Shown: positions 1 through 11,900 of the stretch, in pieces | Layout: every line of letters begins with the position of its first letter | How positions within the stretch are numbered: position 1 is the stretch's first letter | NCBI GenBank assembly: GCA_963703605.1 | Contig: CAVPFC010000065.1 | Location: 1-64,000, forward strand | Reading direction: 5' to 3' | DNA: 64,000 nucleotides | Source of the DNA: DASXKD01 sp963703605 | GTDB taxonomy: Bacteria; Actinomycetota; Actinomycetes; Streptosporangiales; Streptosporangiaceae | The notes under the pieces: generated by a model | Seen by the model: the letters and a program-made list of their open reading frames with translations, nothing else | Databases searched by the model: none | What the model was told of the DNA's origin: nothing | Position numbers and translations under genes: made by a program

Positions 1-9
1 AGGTACATA

Positions 10-260
10 GTGCTTAGGATGAATATGGTCAGGAAAACAGTGGCCGAGTTGCTGGTAGACGTTCTAGTTGATGCCGGCGTCGAGAGGGCGTATGGATTCA
101 CCGGGAACTCGCTCAACGGGATTACAGATTTGATGAGCACTCGAAACGATATTGGTTGGGTAGGCGTGAGACATGAGAAAGGGTTTCTTTTGCCGCTCGC
201 GCCGATGCCCCTCTCACCGAGGCATTGGCGGTACGCCGAATCATGGGTCCTCCCCGAAAA
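10..260 (+). pseudogene. Remnant of a thiamine-diphosphate enzyme N-terminus (pyruvate oxidase-like), copy 1
   Basis: The reading frame encodes the start of a thiamine-diphosphate-dependent enzyme of the pyruvate oxidase/acetolactate synthase family, with the block GFTGNSLNGITD and then VRHEKG, where the intact family has GVxGDSLNGxxD and RHEExAAFAAGAEA. After about position 187 the homology continues in another frame (FAARADAPLTEALAV), so a frameshift is present. The homology stops near 255. No catalytic glutamate block or cofactor-binding C-terminus follows. A second, longer remnant of the same gene starts at 362, so this is a leftover of a tandem duplication or rearrangement rather than a gene truncated by the window edge. 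Confidence 0.7.
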
Positions 261-361
261 ATGACTCACCCGCTGGGAGGAAAGAATGAGCGAACGCTGA
301 AAACTGATGGATATGTCGGCAATCGAGAAAGGAGTGTTTCGCGAATGGGGGGAAAAAAAGA

Positions 362-1502
362 GTGGCGGATCTCGTGACAAAGGTCCGAACTGAAGCCGGG
401 GTTCGCAGGATCTATGGAGTTCCTGGTGACTCGCTTAACGGCATCACCGACTCGATTCGCGAGAGAAAAGACTTACAGTGGATCCATGTGAGACACGAGG
501 AGACGGCAGCTTTCGCGGCTGGGGCCGAAGCCCTTTTGACCGGAAGCTTGGCGGTGTGTGCCGGAAGTTGCGGCCCGGGCAGCCTTCACCTGATCAACGG
601 GCTTTATGATTGCCAGCGCAGCCGGGTTCCCGTGGTCGCGATCGCAGCACCGATTCCGAGCGCCGAATTGGGCAGCTCATATTTTCAGGAAACCCGTCCT
701 GAGCATCTATTCGCACAATGCAGCCATTACTGTGGCTGCCGAAGCTGTCGCAAAATTCATATGAGACGCATTTGAAGGAATGTGTTGCGCATTATCGCAA
801 GACGCGCAAAAGTCTAGACGAGTTGGCGACCGGACATCCCGGTCAAGAACCCATTCACCCGCAATATGTCACGCGCGTGCTCGATCAACTGCCAGCCGAA
901 GATGTCATTTTCATGTGTGATGTAGGAACTCTGGTGATTGGGGCCGCGCGCTATCTCACCCCGAACGGCCGTCGCAGACTGCTCGGTTCGTTCAACCCTG
1001 GTTCGATGGCAAATGCACTTCCCCAGGCAATCGGTGCGCAGGCTACCTATCCTGACCGTCAAGTGATCACCTTGTCGGGTGATGGTGGCCCGTCAATGCT
1101 GATGGGCGATTTGCTGACCCTAAAGCAACACGACTTGCCTGTAAAGGTGATCGTGTACAAGAACGACGCGCTGGCCTTTGTCGAGCTAGAAATGAAATCC
1201 GCCGGTGTTCTGAACTTCAGCACCGATTTGCGCAATCCGGACTTCGTAAGAATTGCGGAGGGGGCGGGACTTCTCGGACTGAAAGCCGAAACTGCGGATC
1301 AGTGAAACCCGCAATGGCACAGGCACTTGAATACGATGGCCCGGCGTTGGTCAAAGTCTCCGTAGCTCGACAGGAACTCGCCATGCCGCCGACGATTACC
1401 TATGACGAGGCGAAGGGTTTCAGCCTCTTCATGCTGAGAGCCATCCTTAATGGACGCGGGCACGAAATCATCGATCTCGCTAAGGAAAATCTGCTTCGGT
1501 AA
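362..1502 (+). pseudogene. poxB: Decayed pyruvate dehydrogenase (quinone)/pyruvate oxidase-like gene
   Basis: Three pieces together resemble PoxB, a peripheral membrane flavoprotein that uses thiamine diphosphate to convert pyruvate to acetate and CO2. The first piece (362 to about 735) has GVPGDSLNGITDS, RHEETAAFAAGAEA and CAGSCGPGSLHLINGL. The second (about 745-1300, another frame) has IHPQYVTRVLDQLP, CDVGTLVIGAARYL, GSFNPGSMANALPQA and the ThDP-Mg motif LSGDGGPSMLMGD. The third (about 1302-1502) has the family C-terminus GFSLFMLRAILNGRGHEIIDLAKENLLR. About 200 residues of the middle FAD/linker domain are missing between the first two pieces, and a frameshift near 1300 separates the last two. 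The intact family is about 570 residues. The deletion makes activity very unlikely. Confidence 0.8.
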
Positions 1503-1763
1503 TCAAGCTTCGCGCTCTCTCTGCAAGCGTTGCGTCCTTGGGAGTGAGCGGAACAACTGCGCCACAAGGAGCATCTACGGCAATTCAGGATGCTAGTGAC
1601 GGCGCCCACATAACGAGTAGGAGAAGGTGGTAAGAAAATCTCACGCACGGCATACGACGAAGATATGAGTTTGCATAGACCGCTCTGAAACTCGATTTGC
1701 TCAACGGAGAGCAGTTTGAATCAGGGTACGCCCCGGAGAGGTCACTCACCCGATAGGAGAAGG

Positions 1764-3178
1764 ATGACAATGAGCGAACCCCGGAAGGTGGTCATTGTAG
1801 GCGGCGGGTTTGGTGGGCTTTCAGCGGCTCAGCACTTGCACTCAAACTCGGTTGACGTGACGGTTATCGACCGTCGGAACTATCAACATTTCCAACCTCT
1901 GCTATATCAAGTCGCGACGGGTTCGCTGTCACCGGGAGAGATCGCCTCCCCGCTTCGCAGCGTGCGGAGCCGCCAGAAGAATACTCGCGTCTGGCTGGGA
2001 ACCGTCGTGGATGTGGATCCTGATTTCAGACGAGTCATTCTCGCCGATGGGACCATCGTTCCTTACGATTCATTGATCATTGCCGCGGGATCTTAGACAT
2101 CCTACTTCGCGGCCAAAACGATTGGCAACAGTGGGCTTCCGGTCTGAAGAGCATTGAAGAAGCCACGACGATCCGACATAAGATTCTGTACGCGTTCGAA
2201 GTGGCCGAGCGCATCCCGGATCTTGAGCAGCGCCGCGCCTGGCTCACATTCGTCATTGTGGGAGCAGGGCCTACCGGCGTGGAACTTTCCGGTGCCATCG
2301 CCGAGATCGCGCGTCAAACCCTGAAGAACGACTTCCGCTCTATCAACCCGGAAGAGGCGCAGATCATCCTGCGGGATGGTGGGCCTCGGGTGCTAATGCC
2401 GTTTCCAGAAGACCTGTCTGAAAAAGCAAACCGTTCGCTTGCTAACCTGGACGTCCAGGTGCGCTGCGGCACAATCGTGAAACATCTGAACGAAGAGGGT
2501 TTGACGATTGGGTCCGAAAAGGGAGCCGATTCGATCGCCGCGAAGACAGTGATCTGGGCTGGCGGCATCACCGCGTCGCCTCTCGGGAGAATCCTGGCTA
2601 GCCGCACGAACGCCGAGACGGACAAGGGAGGAAGAGTCAAAGTAAAACCTGACCTGACGGTTCCAAATTGTCCTGACATCTACGTAATAGGCGATCTGGC
2701 TTCAGCGACGGATGAGAAAGGAAAACCTTTGCCCGGACTACCCCAGGTGGCGATGCAAGGCGGACAATATGCGGCGACTGCAATACTGCGAAAGGTGAAA
2801 GGCCAGCAGGAGCTTCCCCCCTTTCATTACTTCGACAAGGGGTCCCTGGCTGTGATTGGACGTGCGGCCGCAGTGGCCGACGTTTTCGGTGCCCATCTTT
2901 CGGGGTTCATAGCCTGGCTGGTATGGGCCTTCATCCACCTTTTGTTTTTGGTCACTTTTCAGCGCCGAGTTCTAGTCTTTGTTCAGTGGGCTATCCAGGA
3001 TCTGACATTCAGCCGTGGGGCCCGATTAATCACTGGCGCTGCTCCCAGCGACTTCAATTTCAACCAAAGAACTGCCGAAAGTACGGGCTGCGGGAGAGAT
3101 CAAACCAGAACCGGTGAATATGCCGCGTTGAACGAACTGCGACGTCGTTGTGAAAAAACTCAGCGTTCGCGAGCGTGA
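1764..3178 (+). pseudogene. ndh: Broken type II NADH dehydrogenase (NADH:quinone oxidoreductase)
   Basis: NDH-2 is a membrane-bound FAD enzyme that passes electrons from NADH to quinone without pumping protons. The start at 1764 follows a purine-rich site (ataggagaagg) and is followed by KVVIVGGGFGGLSAAQHL, the FAD-binding Rossmann motif. A TAG stop interrupts the frame at 2094-2096, exactly where the family reads GS-x-TSYF, and a frameshift in the run of A at 2115-2118 moves the rest to another frame. From there the protein is continuous: FVIVGAGPTGVELSGAIAE (NADH-binding motif), VIWAGGITASPL, VIGDLA and a hydrophobic C-terminal anchor near WLVWAFIHLLFLVTF. The stop looks like CAG or another sense codon mutated by C to T. 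It sits directly behind the poxB pseudogene. Confidence 0.85.
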
Positions 3179-3339
3179 AATGAACTTCGTCGTCTCCGGG
3201 ATGCTTAACAAGCAGGTCGCAACGGAACTCGGTGCCAGCGAAGCGACCATCAAAATGTATCGCAGCCAGGTCATGAAAAAAGATGCAGGCCAAATCGTTG
3301 CCTGAGCTTGTCAGGATGGCGGACAAGCTCAGGTCCTGA
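3150..3339 (+). pseudogene. Detached LuxR/FixJ-type helix-turn-helix domain remnant
   Basis: Read with two small frame corrections, this stretch encodes LSVREREMNFVVSGMLNKQV, then ATELGASEATIKMYRSQVM and KKMQAKSLPELVRMADKL. This is the DNA-binding output domain of FixJ/NarL-type response regulators. The first lesion is a missing codon or so after RERE. The second is an indel in the aaaaaag run near 3280. No receiver domain precedes it. A receiver-only gene of FixJ type follows at 3471, so an ancestral FixJ-like protein may have been broken apart or shuffled here. The frame overlaps the end of the ndh pseudogene. Confidence 0.6.
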
Positions 3340-3470
3340 TGACCGTTGAGTCCCGCCTGTCGGCATCGCATCGCCAATCCATCGAAAGTAGCGGTCTAAC
3401 CGACTAAAGTCTAGTTTTTTCCACCCAAAGTTTGATTGCTCCAGGATGTGCCATCCGCTACCTTCAGGGC

Positions 3471-3848
3471 ATGCCGTTGGATCAAACATCCAAATTGATT
3501 GCGATCATTGATGACGATGAGGCCATGCAGGATTCTCTGCGCGACCTTATGGAGGCGGCGGGACTTGCGGCACGGTGTTTCGGATCCGCGGAAGAGTTCC
3601 TCAAGTCCGATTTGCATCGTAAGGCCGCGTGCCTGATCGTTGACATCCGCATGCCGAGAATGTCGGGTCTGCAGTTGCAGGCCAGGCTGAAAGAAGAGGA
3701 ATGCGACGTCCCGATCATCTTTATTACTGCTCATGGAGACGCCCGGATGCGACTTCAAGCCATGAGACGCGGTGCCGTCGAGTTCCTTGCAAAACCGTTC
3801 GATCATCAATTGTTACTCAAAAGAGTTCGTTCAGCTCTGAGTATGTGA
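3471..3848 (+). CDS. Receiver-only response regulator, FixJ-type
   Basis: The protein of about 125 residues is a single CheY-like receiver domain. The acidic pocket is IIDDDEAM (D14-D16), the phospho-acceptor is D58 in CLIVDIRMP, the conserved threonine is T87 in FITAHG and the lysine is K108 in LAKPF. Sequence style matches the receiver of FixJ/NodW proteins, but no DNA-binding domain follows. I chose the start at 3471 because the paralogue at 16566 begins at the equivalent methionine (MPGDQRSKL against MPLDQTSKL); an in-frame codon at 3432 is possible. A sigma54-type activator without its own receiver follows 48 bp downstream, and a sensor kinase pseudogene follows that, so this protein may relay phosphate within the cluster (inference). 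Confidence 0.85.
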   Translation: MPLDQTSKLIAIIDDDEAMQDSLRDLMEAAGLAARCFGSAEEFLKSDLHRKAACLIVDIRMPRMSGLQLQARLKEEECDVPIIFITAHGDARMRLQAMRRGAVEFLAKPFDHQLLLKRVRSALSM

Positions 3849-3896
3849 AAGGCTTCCCCATCGCAGTCGTGCGGAGCCTTAAGCCTAGAGGTTTCT

Positions 3897-4952
3897 GTGG
3901 GAGATCATGCCATAATCACCGACCCTGTGACCGATCAGGTCGAGCAGGCTTTCGAGCGGATCATAGGTAGTAGCGCTGCCCTCGAGTCCGTTCTCGACCA
4001 GGTGGAGCAGGTTGCTCCCACAGATTCGACGGTCCTCATCGAGGGAGAAACCGGCACAGGAAAGGAACTCATCGCCCATGCAGTTCACAATGCAAGTCAG
4101 CGCTACGGGCGCTCGTTTATCAAACTGAATTGCGCTGCGATTCCGCTCGATCTTCTGGAAAGCGAGTTGTTCGGTCATGAGAAGGGCGCCTTCACCGGAG
4201 CGATCGCGCAGAAGATCGGGCGCTTCGAAATGGCCGACAAGGGCACGCTGTTCTTGGACGAAGTAGGTGATATTCCCCCTGCGCTGCAGCCGAAGTTGCT
4301 GCGTGTGCTGCAGGAGCAGGAGTTCGAGCGACTCGGAAGCGGCAGAACTCACAAGGTGGATGTTCGGCTCGTCGCTGCAACCAATCGGAACCTAGGCAAG
4401 ATGGTAGCGCGCGGTCAGTTCCGCAGTGATCTCTACTATCGTCTGAACGTCTTCCCCATCCTGTTGCCGGCGCTCCGCGAGCGCCGCGAAGACATTCCCG
4501 CGCTCGTAACGCACTTCGTGAAAATCTTCAGCCGCCGCATGGGGAAACAAATCGATAGCATTCCCTCAGAAATGATGGCTGCCTTCCAGTGGCATTCCTG
4601 GCCTGGCAATATACGGGAATTGCAGAACCTGGTTGAACGTGCGGTTATCCTTTCGCGCGACGGCGTGCTCCCGAACCCTCTGCACAAGAGGCAAACGAGC
4701 GCCACTATTCTCAGTTCCAACGCACAGTCTTTACTATCGTCGATGAACTGCGAAGACTCAGATCGCGCTCTGGTCGTGGAGACGCTTGAGCAGACCGGCT
4801 GGATCGTGGGCGGACCCCGTGGTGCAGCCGCGAAACTGGGACTGAAACGAACCACTCTGCTTGCCAAGATGAGAAGACTAGGGATCTCACGACCTATCGC
4901 TCAGCAGGGTACAGATTTTCTCGGCCGGGCAGCGGGAGATGTTCAGATTTGA
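3897..4952 (+). CDS. Sigma54-dependent transcriptional activator (AAA+ plus Fis HTH)
   Basis: The 351-residue protein is an enhancer-binding protein that remodels sigma54 RNA polymerase using ATP. It has Walker A GETGTGKE (about residues 50-57), the sigma54-contacting loop GAFTGA (97-102), Walker B GTLFLDEVGD (about 116-125), the sensor region LVAATN and the arginine-rich RxDLYYRLNVFPI block. A C-terminal Fis-type helix-turn-helix includes AAAKLGLKRTTLLAKMRRLGI. The start is GTG at 3897. Only about 25 residues precede the AAA+ domain, so the usual N-terminal sensory or receiver domain is absent. The separate receiver protein encoded just upstream could supply that function in trans (inference). 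Its stop overlaps the probable TTG start of the downstream kinase pseudogene, suggesting one transcription unit. Confidence 0.93.
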   Translation: MGDHAIITDPVTDQVEQAFERIIGSSAALESVLDQVEQVAPTDSTVLIEGETGTGKELIAHAVHNASQRYGRSFIKLNCAAIPLDLLESELFGHEKGAFTGAIAQKIGRFEMADKGTLFLDEVGDIPPALQPKLLRVLQEQEFERLGSGRTHKVDVRLVAATNRNLGKMVARGQFRSDLYYRLNVFPILLPALRERREDIPALVTHFVKIFSRRMGKQIDSIPSEMMAAFQWHSWPGNIRELQNLVERAVILSRDGVLPNPLHKRQTSATILSSNAQSLLSSMNCEDSDRALVVETLEQTGWIVGGPRGAAAKLGLKRTTLLAKMRRLGISRPIAQQGTDFLGRAAGDVQI

Positions 4953-7900
4953 GCCGAACGCGTGAACGACGCCACCGACGAGCACGACGCCTTCTCGCGC
5001 TGGGAACTGTTCTGACTGGAATGCTGCTGTCGGGGCTTCCCGCCGTACTCGCGCTAGATCCGGACCTGCGGATTTCTCAATACGTCCACACCGCGTTGCG
5101 CTTTCGTGACGGCACGTTCCCGGGAACACCCACAGCAATAACCCAAACGACGGACGGATACGTGTGGTCTGGGACAGTTGGGGGATTGTTGCGCTTCGAC
5201 GGCGTCCGCTTTGTACCCTTTGTTCCGCCTGTCTGAAAGCATCTTCCCAACGCAGCCGTGATTTCACTTTTGGGCGCGACTGACGGCAGCCTGTGGATTG
5301 GAACAGACTATGGCCTGGCCCAATGGAAGAACGGGGAATTGGTCAATTTCCCGGAGACGGCGGGCCGCGTGAACTCGATCTATGAAGACCGTGACGGCAC
5401 GATTTGAATGGCACGTTCACGAACAGAAGCCGGAGGCATCTGTAAAGTCGCCGCGTCTGTAGCGACATGTTATGCGCCGAAAGATGGAGTGCCGCCATAT
5501 GCCCAAGCGTTGATCAGAGACAATCTCGGATTTTTCCTGATTGGAACTCCCACTGGGATTGGGATTGTCCGATGGCAACCAGCTTCTTCCGCTTCATACG
5601 AGGTGCCGGGACTAAAGTCAAAACCAGGACTGGCTGGTATATCGGACCTCGATCTCGCTCCCGATGGATCGGTGTGGGGGCATCTGGCGTCCCGGCCATG
5701 GGTTGGGCCTGGACCACATTTCATCGATCGGCCCAAGAAATGGACTCTCAGGCGATCGTATAACGTCACTGTTCGAAGATCACGCTGGCCGGCTTTGGGT
5801 GGGACTAGACAATGGACTCTTTGTGTACGAGCATGGCATGTTTACATCCGTCCACCGTCCCGACGGTGGACCCGTAGGAATCGTTTTGGCGATGACCGAG
5901 GACATCGACCACAATGTTTAGGCATCGGTAATCCGAAATCCACCCGGATGTCCCACAAGATTAATTTGTTTTCGAGATGGCAGATTCATTAAGGAGATTT
6001 CGGACCCGGGGCTAGACGTCGTTTCTCTGGCAGCCGATCCGCAGAGTGGCTTCTGGTTGGGTTTGCTTCACGGTGGTCTGGCCCAATATCGAAACGATCA
6101 AGTGCAAATCTTTCCCTTCAAGGACGCAAACGCGCGAGTTGGTCAGGTACTGGCAAATTCGGACGGTTCGGTGTTGGCGGCAAGCGACCACGGCCTGGTG
6201 GAGCGGCGAGATAGTCAGTTACCCTCGACGACAACCATGGCTTGCCCTGTAACCGAATCTTCGCGCTGGTTACCGACAAGCACTCCGATCTATGGCTCTA
6301 TGCCGAGTGTGGTCTGATTGAGATCAAGTCAGACGGCCTGCAACGGTGGCGTGAACATCCCGACGTAAAGGTAAGGTTCGATCTGTTCGATGCCTTCGAC
6401 GGCGCCCAGCCCTATCTGCCTCCCTTTCGCCCGATTGCAACACGGTCAAACGATGGTCGCTTATGGTTCGCAAATGACACTGTGGCGCAAATAATTGATC
6501 CGGATGGCCTGCTCAGAAACCCGATTCCCGCCGCCCTTGCATATCGAAGATGTGATCGCTGATCGAAAGACATATTCGCCTCAGAGCAGCCTTCGTCTTC
6601 CCGCCCTTACACGCGATCTCGAAATCGATTATACGGCTCTAAGCTTTGTCGTTCCCCAGAAGGTGTATTTCCGGTACAAGCTGGAAGGTTATGACCGCGA
6701 TTGGCGGGATGCCGGAACTCGAAGGCAAGCTTTCTATAGCAACCTTCCACCACGCCGTTACACCTTCCGGGTAAAGGCTTGCAATGGCAGCGGCGTGTGG
6801 AACGAAGCCGGCGCGTCCCTCGATTTTTTCGTCGCCCCGGCCTATTACCAGACGAATTGGTTCCGATTCTTTTGTGTCGCAGCCTTCATTGCGCTGCTCT
6901 GGGCGCTTCGTCGCTGGCGCATTCACCAACTCAAGGGTCAGGAAAAGCATCTGCGAGACGTTGTGGAAACAATTCCGGCGATGACTTTCACCACGTTGTC
7001 TGGCGGCTCCAGCACGTTTGTGAATAAACGCTGGACCGAATACACCGGGCTTTCTATCGAGAAGACTTCAGGCGCAGGTTGGCAGCGTGCGATCCATCCC
7101 GAAGATCTAGCGCGCCATTCCGAAAAGTGGCGCATCTCGGTTGCAACCGGACAACTTTTCGAAGACGAGGCGCGGTTCCGTCGCGCCGCTGATGGGAAAT
7201 ATCGATGGTTTCTGGTGCGCGGTGTCCCCTTTCGAGATCGGCATTGGAGGATTGCTAGATGGTATGGAACCCTCACAGACATTGAAGATCGCAAGCGCGC
7301 CGAGGAAACCTTGCAGTTGATGTCTCGCGACTTGCAAGACAGCAAAGCCAGGCTTGAAGAAGCTCAGCGCATCACGCCTGTCGGGTACTGGGAACGGGAC
7401 CTCGTGACTAGTCGCATCACCTGGTCGGACGAAACCTGTCGCATCTTCGGATTGCAGCCTTCGGAACATCCAATGGACTTGGACGCGCCACGGCAAAAGG
7501 TCCATCCCGAAGATTGAGGGTTTGTCTCTCGAGCACTGAACGAAGCGCTCGCGCGCGGGCCTCGCTACAATGTAGAACATCGCCTATTGCGGCCCACGGG
7601 CGAACTTCGCATCGTGCACAGTGAGGGCGATGTAAAGAGTAACGCGGCGGGCAGGCCCTACCAGATGTGCGGTACAGTCCAGGACACTACTGACCGCAAG
7701 CACGCCCAGGAGGCGCTTCAGCAAAGCCAATTTTATCTCGCTGAGGGTCGGCGCCTTGCCCATATGGGCTCCTGGGCATTCGATGCCACAGGCTTCACTT
7801 ACTGGTCTCCCGAATTATTCCGCGCTCACGGGCTTGATCCGAGCGGCAAGCCGCCAACACCAGAAGAATATTTGACTGTCGTTCATCCGGACGATCGCGA

Positions 7901-8834
7901 ATTCATAAAACAAGAAATTGCGAAGATGTTGGCCGATCATCGCGCGTTCGACTTCACAAAGCGGATTGTGCGCCCTGCCGGAGAGATTCGTTACGTACGT
8001 TGTGTGGGTGTTCCGGTGACCGAAGGGATCACTTTCCAAGGGTTCGTGGGGACAGGGATGGACGTTACCGAGCAGGAGTTGCTTGAACAAGAGAGGGAGC
8101 GCCTACGTCAATTAGAGACTGAGCTCGCGCACACTAATCGCGTGAGCATGTTGGGGGAAATGGCCGCGTCGCTGGCACACGAAATCAAGCAGCCCATCGC
8201 GGCCGCCATCACCAGTGCCAACAGCTGCATCGAATGGCTGGCGCACGAACCTCCCAACCTTGATCGGGCCCGTGCGGCAGCAGCCAAAATCGATAAGTAT
8301 GGGAATCGTGCGGCTGAGATTATCGACCATATTCGGTCGCTGTATAGGAAGTCTCCTCCACAAAGTGAACTGATCGACGTGAACGAAATCGTCCACGAAA
8401 TATTCACATTGCTGCAGGGTGAGGCTATCCGATACTCCATTACCATGCGATCCGAACTTGCTGGCGAACTGCCCAAAATCAACGCAGACTGCGTGCAACT
8501 GCAGCAGGTCTTCATGAACCTCATGCTCAATGCTATCGAAGCCATGCGGGACGAGGGCGGAGAGCTTACGGTGAAATCGCGGCGGCAGGATGGTCAACTG
8601 CTGTTCTCGGTCAGCGATACAGGCCCGGGACTACCAACTGGGAATGTTGACCAGATCTTTTCTGCCTTCTTTACTACCAAGCCCCAAGGCAGCGGCATGG
8701 GATTAGCAATCAGCCGCTCCATCGTGGAGTCGCATGGTGGCCGGTTGTGGGCAACCGCCAACGATGGACGAGGTGCAACCTTTCATTTCACCTTGCCCAC
8801 CGAGGTGACGAAGCCAAGACCCCTGGTTACGTAA
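4949..8834 (+). pseudogene. Decayed propeller/Y_Y_Y/PAS sensor histidine kinase
   Basis: This was a sensor kinase of about 1,290 residues, paralogous to the intact one at 12243. The N-terminus (signal-like segment, then ALDPDLRISQYVHT) and propeller repeats are interrupted by in-frame TGA at 5234-5236 and 5405-5407 and by frameshifts near 5690, about 5920-6050, about 6240 and near 6500. A continuous stretch from 6495 holds the Y_Y_Y domain (FRYKLEGYDRDWRDAG), one transmembrane helix (about 6855-6915) and a PAS domain. Another TGA at 7515-7517 falls after KVHPED. The frame then continues through a second PAS domain, the HisKA box with LAHEIKQP, and the ATPase domain (NLMLNAIEAM, DTGPGLP, GSGMGLAI) to 8834. 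Compared with the family, the TGA stops look like CGA or TGG codons changed by one transition. The C-terminal part could still be translated alone. Confidence 0.88.
8064..8804 (+). repeat. Near-identical 741-bp direct repeat, copy 1 (kinase core)
   Basis: This segment matches 15390-16130 at a constant offset of 7,326 bp. I find only two differences (8093 G against 15419 A; 8723 C against 16049 T). Immediately outside both ends the two kinase genes differ at many positions. The repeat covers the HisKA and HATPase domains. This pattern fits recent gene conversion between the two paralogues. Confidence 0.9.
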
Positions 8835-8995
8835 AGTGTTTCCATCGTCCTCGATCCGAGCCGTATGATCTGACATGTTCCGAGTAACTGATGAGAGTTC
8901 ACGTTCTAGAGATAAGATCGGTCATTCCTTGACAGCTCACTGCTGGCGCGTGCGGACTTTAGTTAAGGCAAATCTGTCAAAGGAGGAACGTTGAG

Positions 8996-11900
8996 GTGCT
9001 CCCAACTCGCGCTGCTTTGGCTTCGAGTTCCTTCACTGTCGCATGCGTCACTGCAATTGTACTGGTGACCGGGAGTGCCTGTCTCGCACAGGTCGCTGGA
9101 GGAACTATTTCAGGGAGTGTGAGAGATAGTTCAGAACGCGCGATTGCAGGAGCGCACGTCTCTGTTAAGAACTCCGAGACAGCGATCCTGCGGTCCGTAA
9201 CCGCAGACAACGACGGGATCTACACGGCTCCGAACTTGGTGGCTGGTACATATCAGGTCAGTGCGTCCAAGGAAGGCTTTGCAACGCTTGTGAGATCGGG
9301 TGTTCTTGTAACGGTAGGCTCCGAAGAGGTAATCGATTTCAAGCTAAACCCAGGCGAGGTTAAGACGAAAATCGAAGTTTCAGACGCACCGCCCGCTATC
9401 CAATTGGCCAGTTCGACCTTGGAGGCAACCGAGAACTCCACCACAGTTCGCGAATTGCCTCTGAACGGGCGCGACTGGACGACTTTCGCACAGCTGCAAG
9501 CGGGAGTCACTGGCGTGTATCAATACCCGCTCGCGCTGAGTAATCAACGGGCAAACCGCGGGCTCGGGACGCAGTTAAGCATCGGCGGAATGCGCCCACA
9601 AGGGAACAACTACCGACTCGATGGAATCAGCATAAACGACTATTCCAACGGAGGGCCCGGCAGCGTTCTCGGTGTCTTGCTCGGCGTGGAGGCGATTCAG
9701 GAATTTTCTGTCGTGACAAACAGCGCGCCCGCTAGCTATGGCAGGATGTCGGGAGGAGTGATCAATTCCATTACGCGCTCTGGCACAAATGAGCTACACG
9801 GCTCTGCTTATGAGTTTCTGCGCAACAGCGCGCTCGACGCCCGCAACTTCTTCGACACAACTTCGTCTCCGCCGCCATTCCGGCGCAATCAGTTCGGAGC
9901 CGATGTTGGAGGGCCGATTATCAAAAGCAAGCTGTTTGTTTTTGGCGATTACGAAGGTATTCGCCAGCTGCTTTCGACAACAACGGTGGACATTGTGCCT
10001 TCTGCCGCGGCACGCACCGGAAATCTAACCTCAGGTACTGTTAGAGTGGATCCAAGTGTAGAGCCGTACCTGGCGCTCTATCCCCTTCCGAACGGTCCGG
10101 TCGAGGGCGATACCGGCAATTTCACGCTTGCCACTCCGCAGAGCACCAACGAGGACTTCTTCACCTCACACTCTGACTTCACAATTGGGAAGGTTGATAG
10201 CCTGTTCGGAACCTACATGTTCGACAATGGAAAAACGGACGGACCGGATTCCTTCAATAACAACATCATCGGGACTTTGTCCCGACGTCAAGCTGCCGTT
10301 CTCGAGGAAACGCACTCATTCGGTGCCCAAATGGCCAACACGGCACGATTGGGTTTCAGCCGTGTAGTCTCGCAAGCGGCAAAGAGTTTAAAGGCGATTA
10401 ACTCTGTGGCAGCGGACACGTCGCTCGGCTTTTTGCCTGACCAATACGTGGGAGTTATAACGAACTCGGAACTCTCGACGTTTCCAGGGGGCTTTGGCGC
10501 CGTCGGCGAGTTCGATTTTCATTACAACTCGTATCAGTTCTACGATGATGCGTTCGCGACGTTAGGAACTCACTCCCTAAAGTTTGGTTTTGCTTTTGAG
10601 AACATCCGGGACAACGAATTGGGCAAAACCAGCCCGCTAGGCCAGTTCGTGTTCGGATCGCTTTCCGCTTTCCTGCAGGACCAGCCGGTTTCGTTCAACG
10701 CACCGATCGGAAATGGAATCACGCCACGCAACCTCCGGCAGTCTATTTATGCGGGATACCTCATGGATGACTGGAGAGCGAGACACAATCTGACTCTCAA
10801 TCTGGGGCTGCGTTATGAAGCAGCGACGGTCCCGAGCGAAGCACATGGGAAACTCTCGAATCTGCCATCGTTGACTTCAACAACCCCACATCTCGGAGAT
10901 CCTTTCTTCTCGAATCCGACGAAGCTCGATTTTGAACCGAGGGTGGGCTTTGCGTGGGATCCACTAGGCAACGGTAAGACATCCATCCGCGGCGGATTTG
11001 GAATATTCGATAACTTACCTCTCCCGTACCTGTTTGGGGCGACGAGCCTGTTGTCGGCTCCGTTTTTCGAGTTGGGTGACGTGACGACGCTGCCGCAGGG
11101 GTCGTTTCCGAAGGGAGCATTTCCGCTATTGACCACGCCTACACTTCGTTATGCGTATATTCAGCCGAATCCACCACGCAGCTATGACATGGAGTGGAAC
11201 TTCAACATTCAGCAAAGCATTGCTCGGGATACGGTGCTGCAGGTGGGGTACACGGGATCGCGCGGCGTTCATCTTCCCTACTTCACGAACAATTTCGACA
11301 TGGTCCTTCCAACGTTGACGCCGCAGGGCTACGTATGGCCGGTAAATGGAACTCCTCTGAACCCGAATGTAGGCCAGATTTCCGGCACTATGTGGAACGC
11401 CGATTCCATTTTCCACGCCCTTGAGGTACAGGCAACTCGCCAACTCAACCACGGTCTGCAAGCCGGGGTGTCATACGCGTGGGGCAAAATTATTGACTCG
11501 GGTTCCGAATCGGCGAACAGCAACCCAGGTACCTTCGCGAACAGCGTCCCTACGCTTTGGTTCGACGAAAGAAATGGGCGTGGACTGGCCGACTTCGACA
11601 TACGTCAAAACCTCTCGGTCAACTACATCTGGGAAATTCCGACTTTCACAGCCGGGCCACGAGCGCTCCAATGGGCATTAAACGGTTGGCAATGGGGTGG
11701 GATTCTGCACGTTGCTTCCGGCGAACCATTCACACCTATAATCACCGGAGACCCGTTAGGAATGAAGGGCGATCAGTTCGACCGGCCGGATGTGCTGACC
11801 GGACCGGGATGCAGCGGCTCTCGTGTGAATCCGGGAAATCCGCTTGACTACATTAAAACCCAGTGTTTTGCTTTTCCCAACCCGAGCACGCGTTTTGGGG

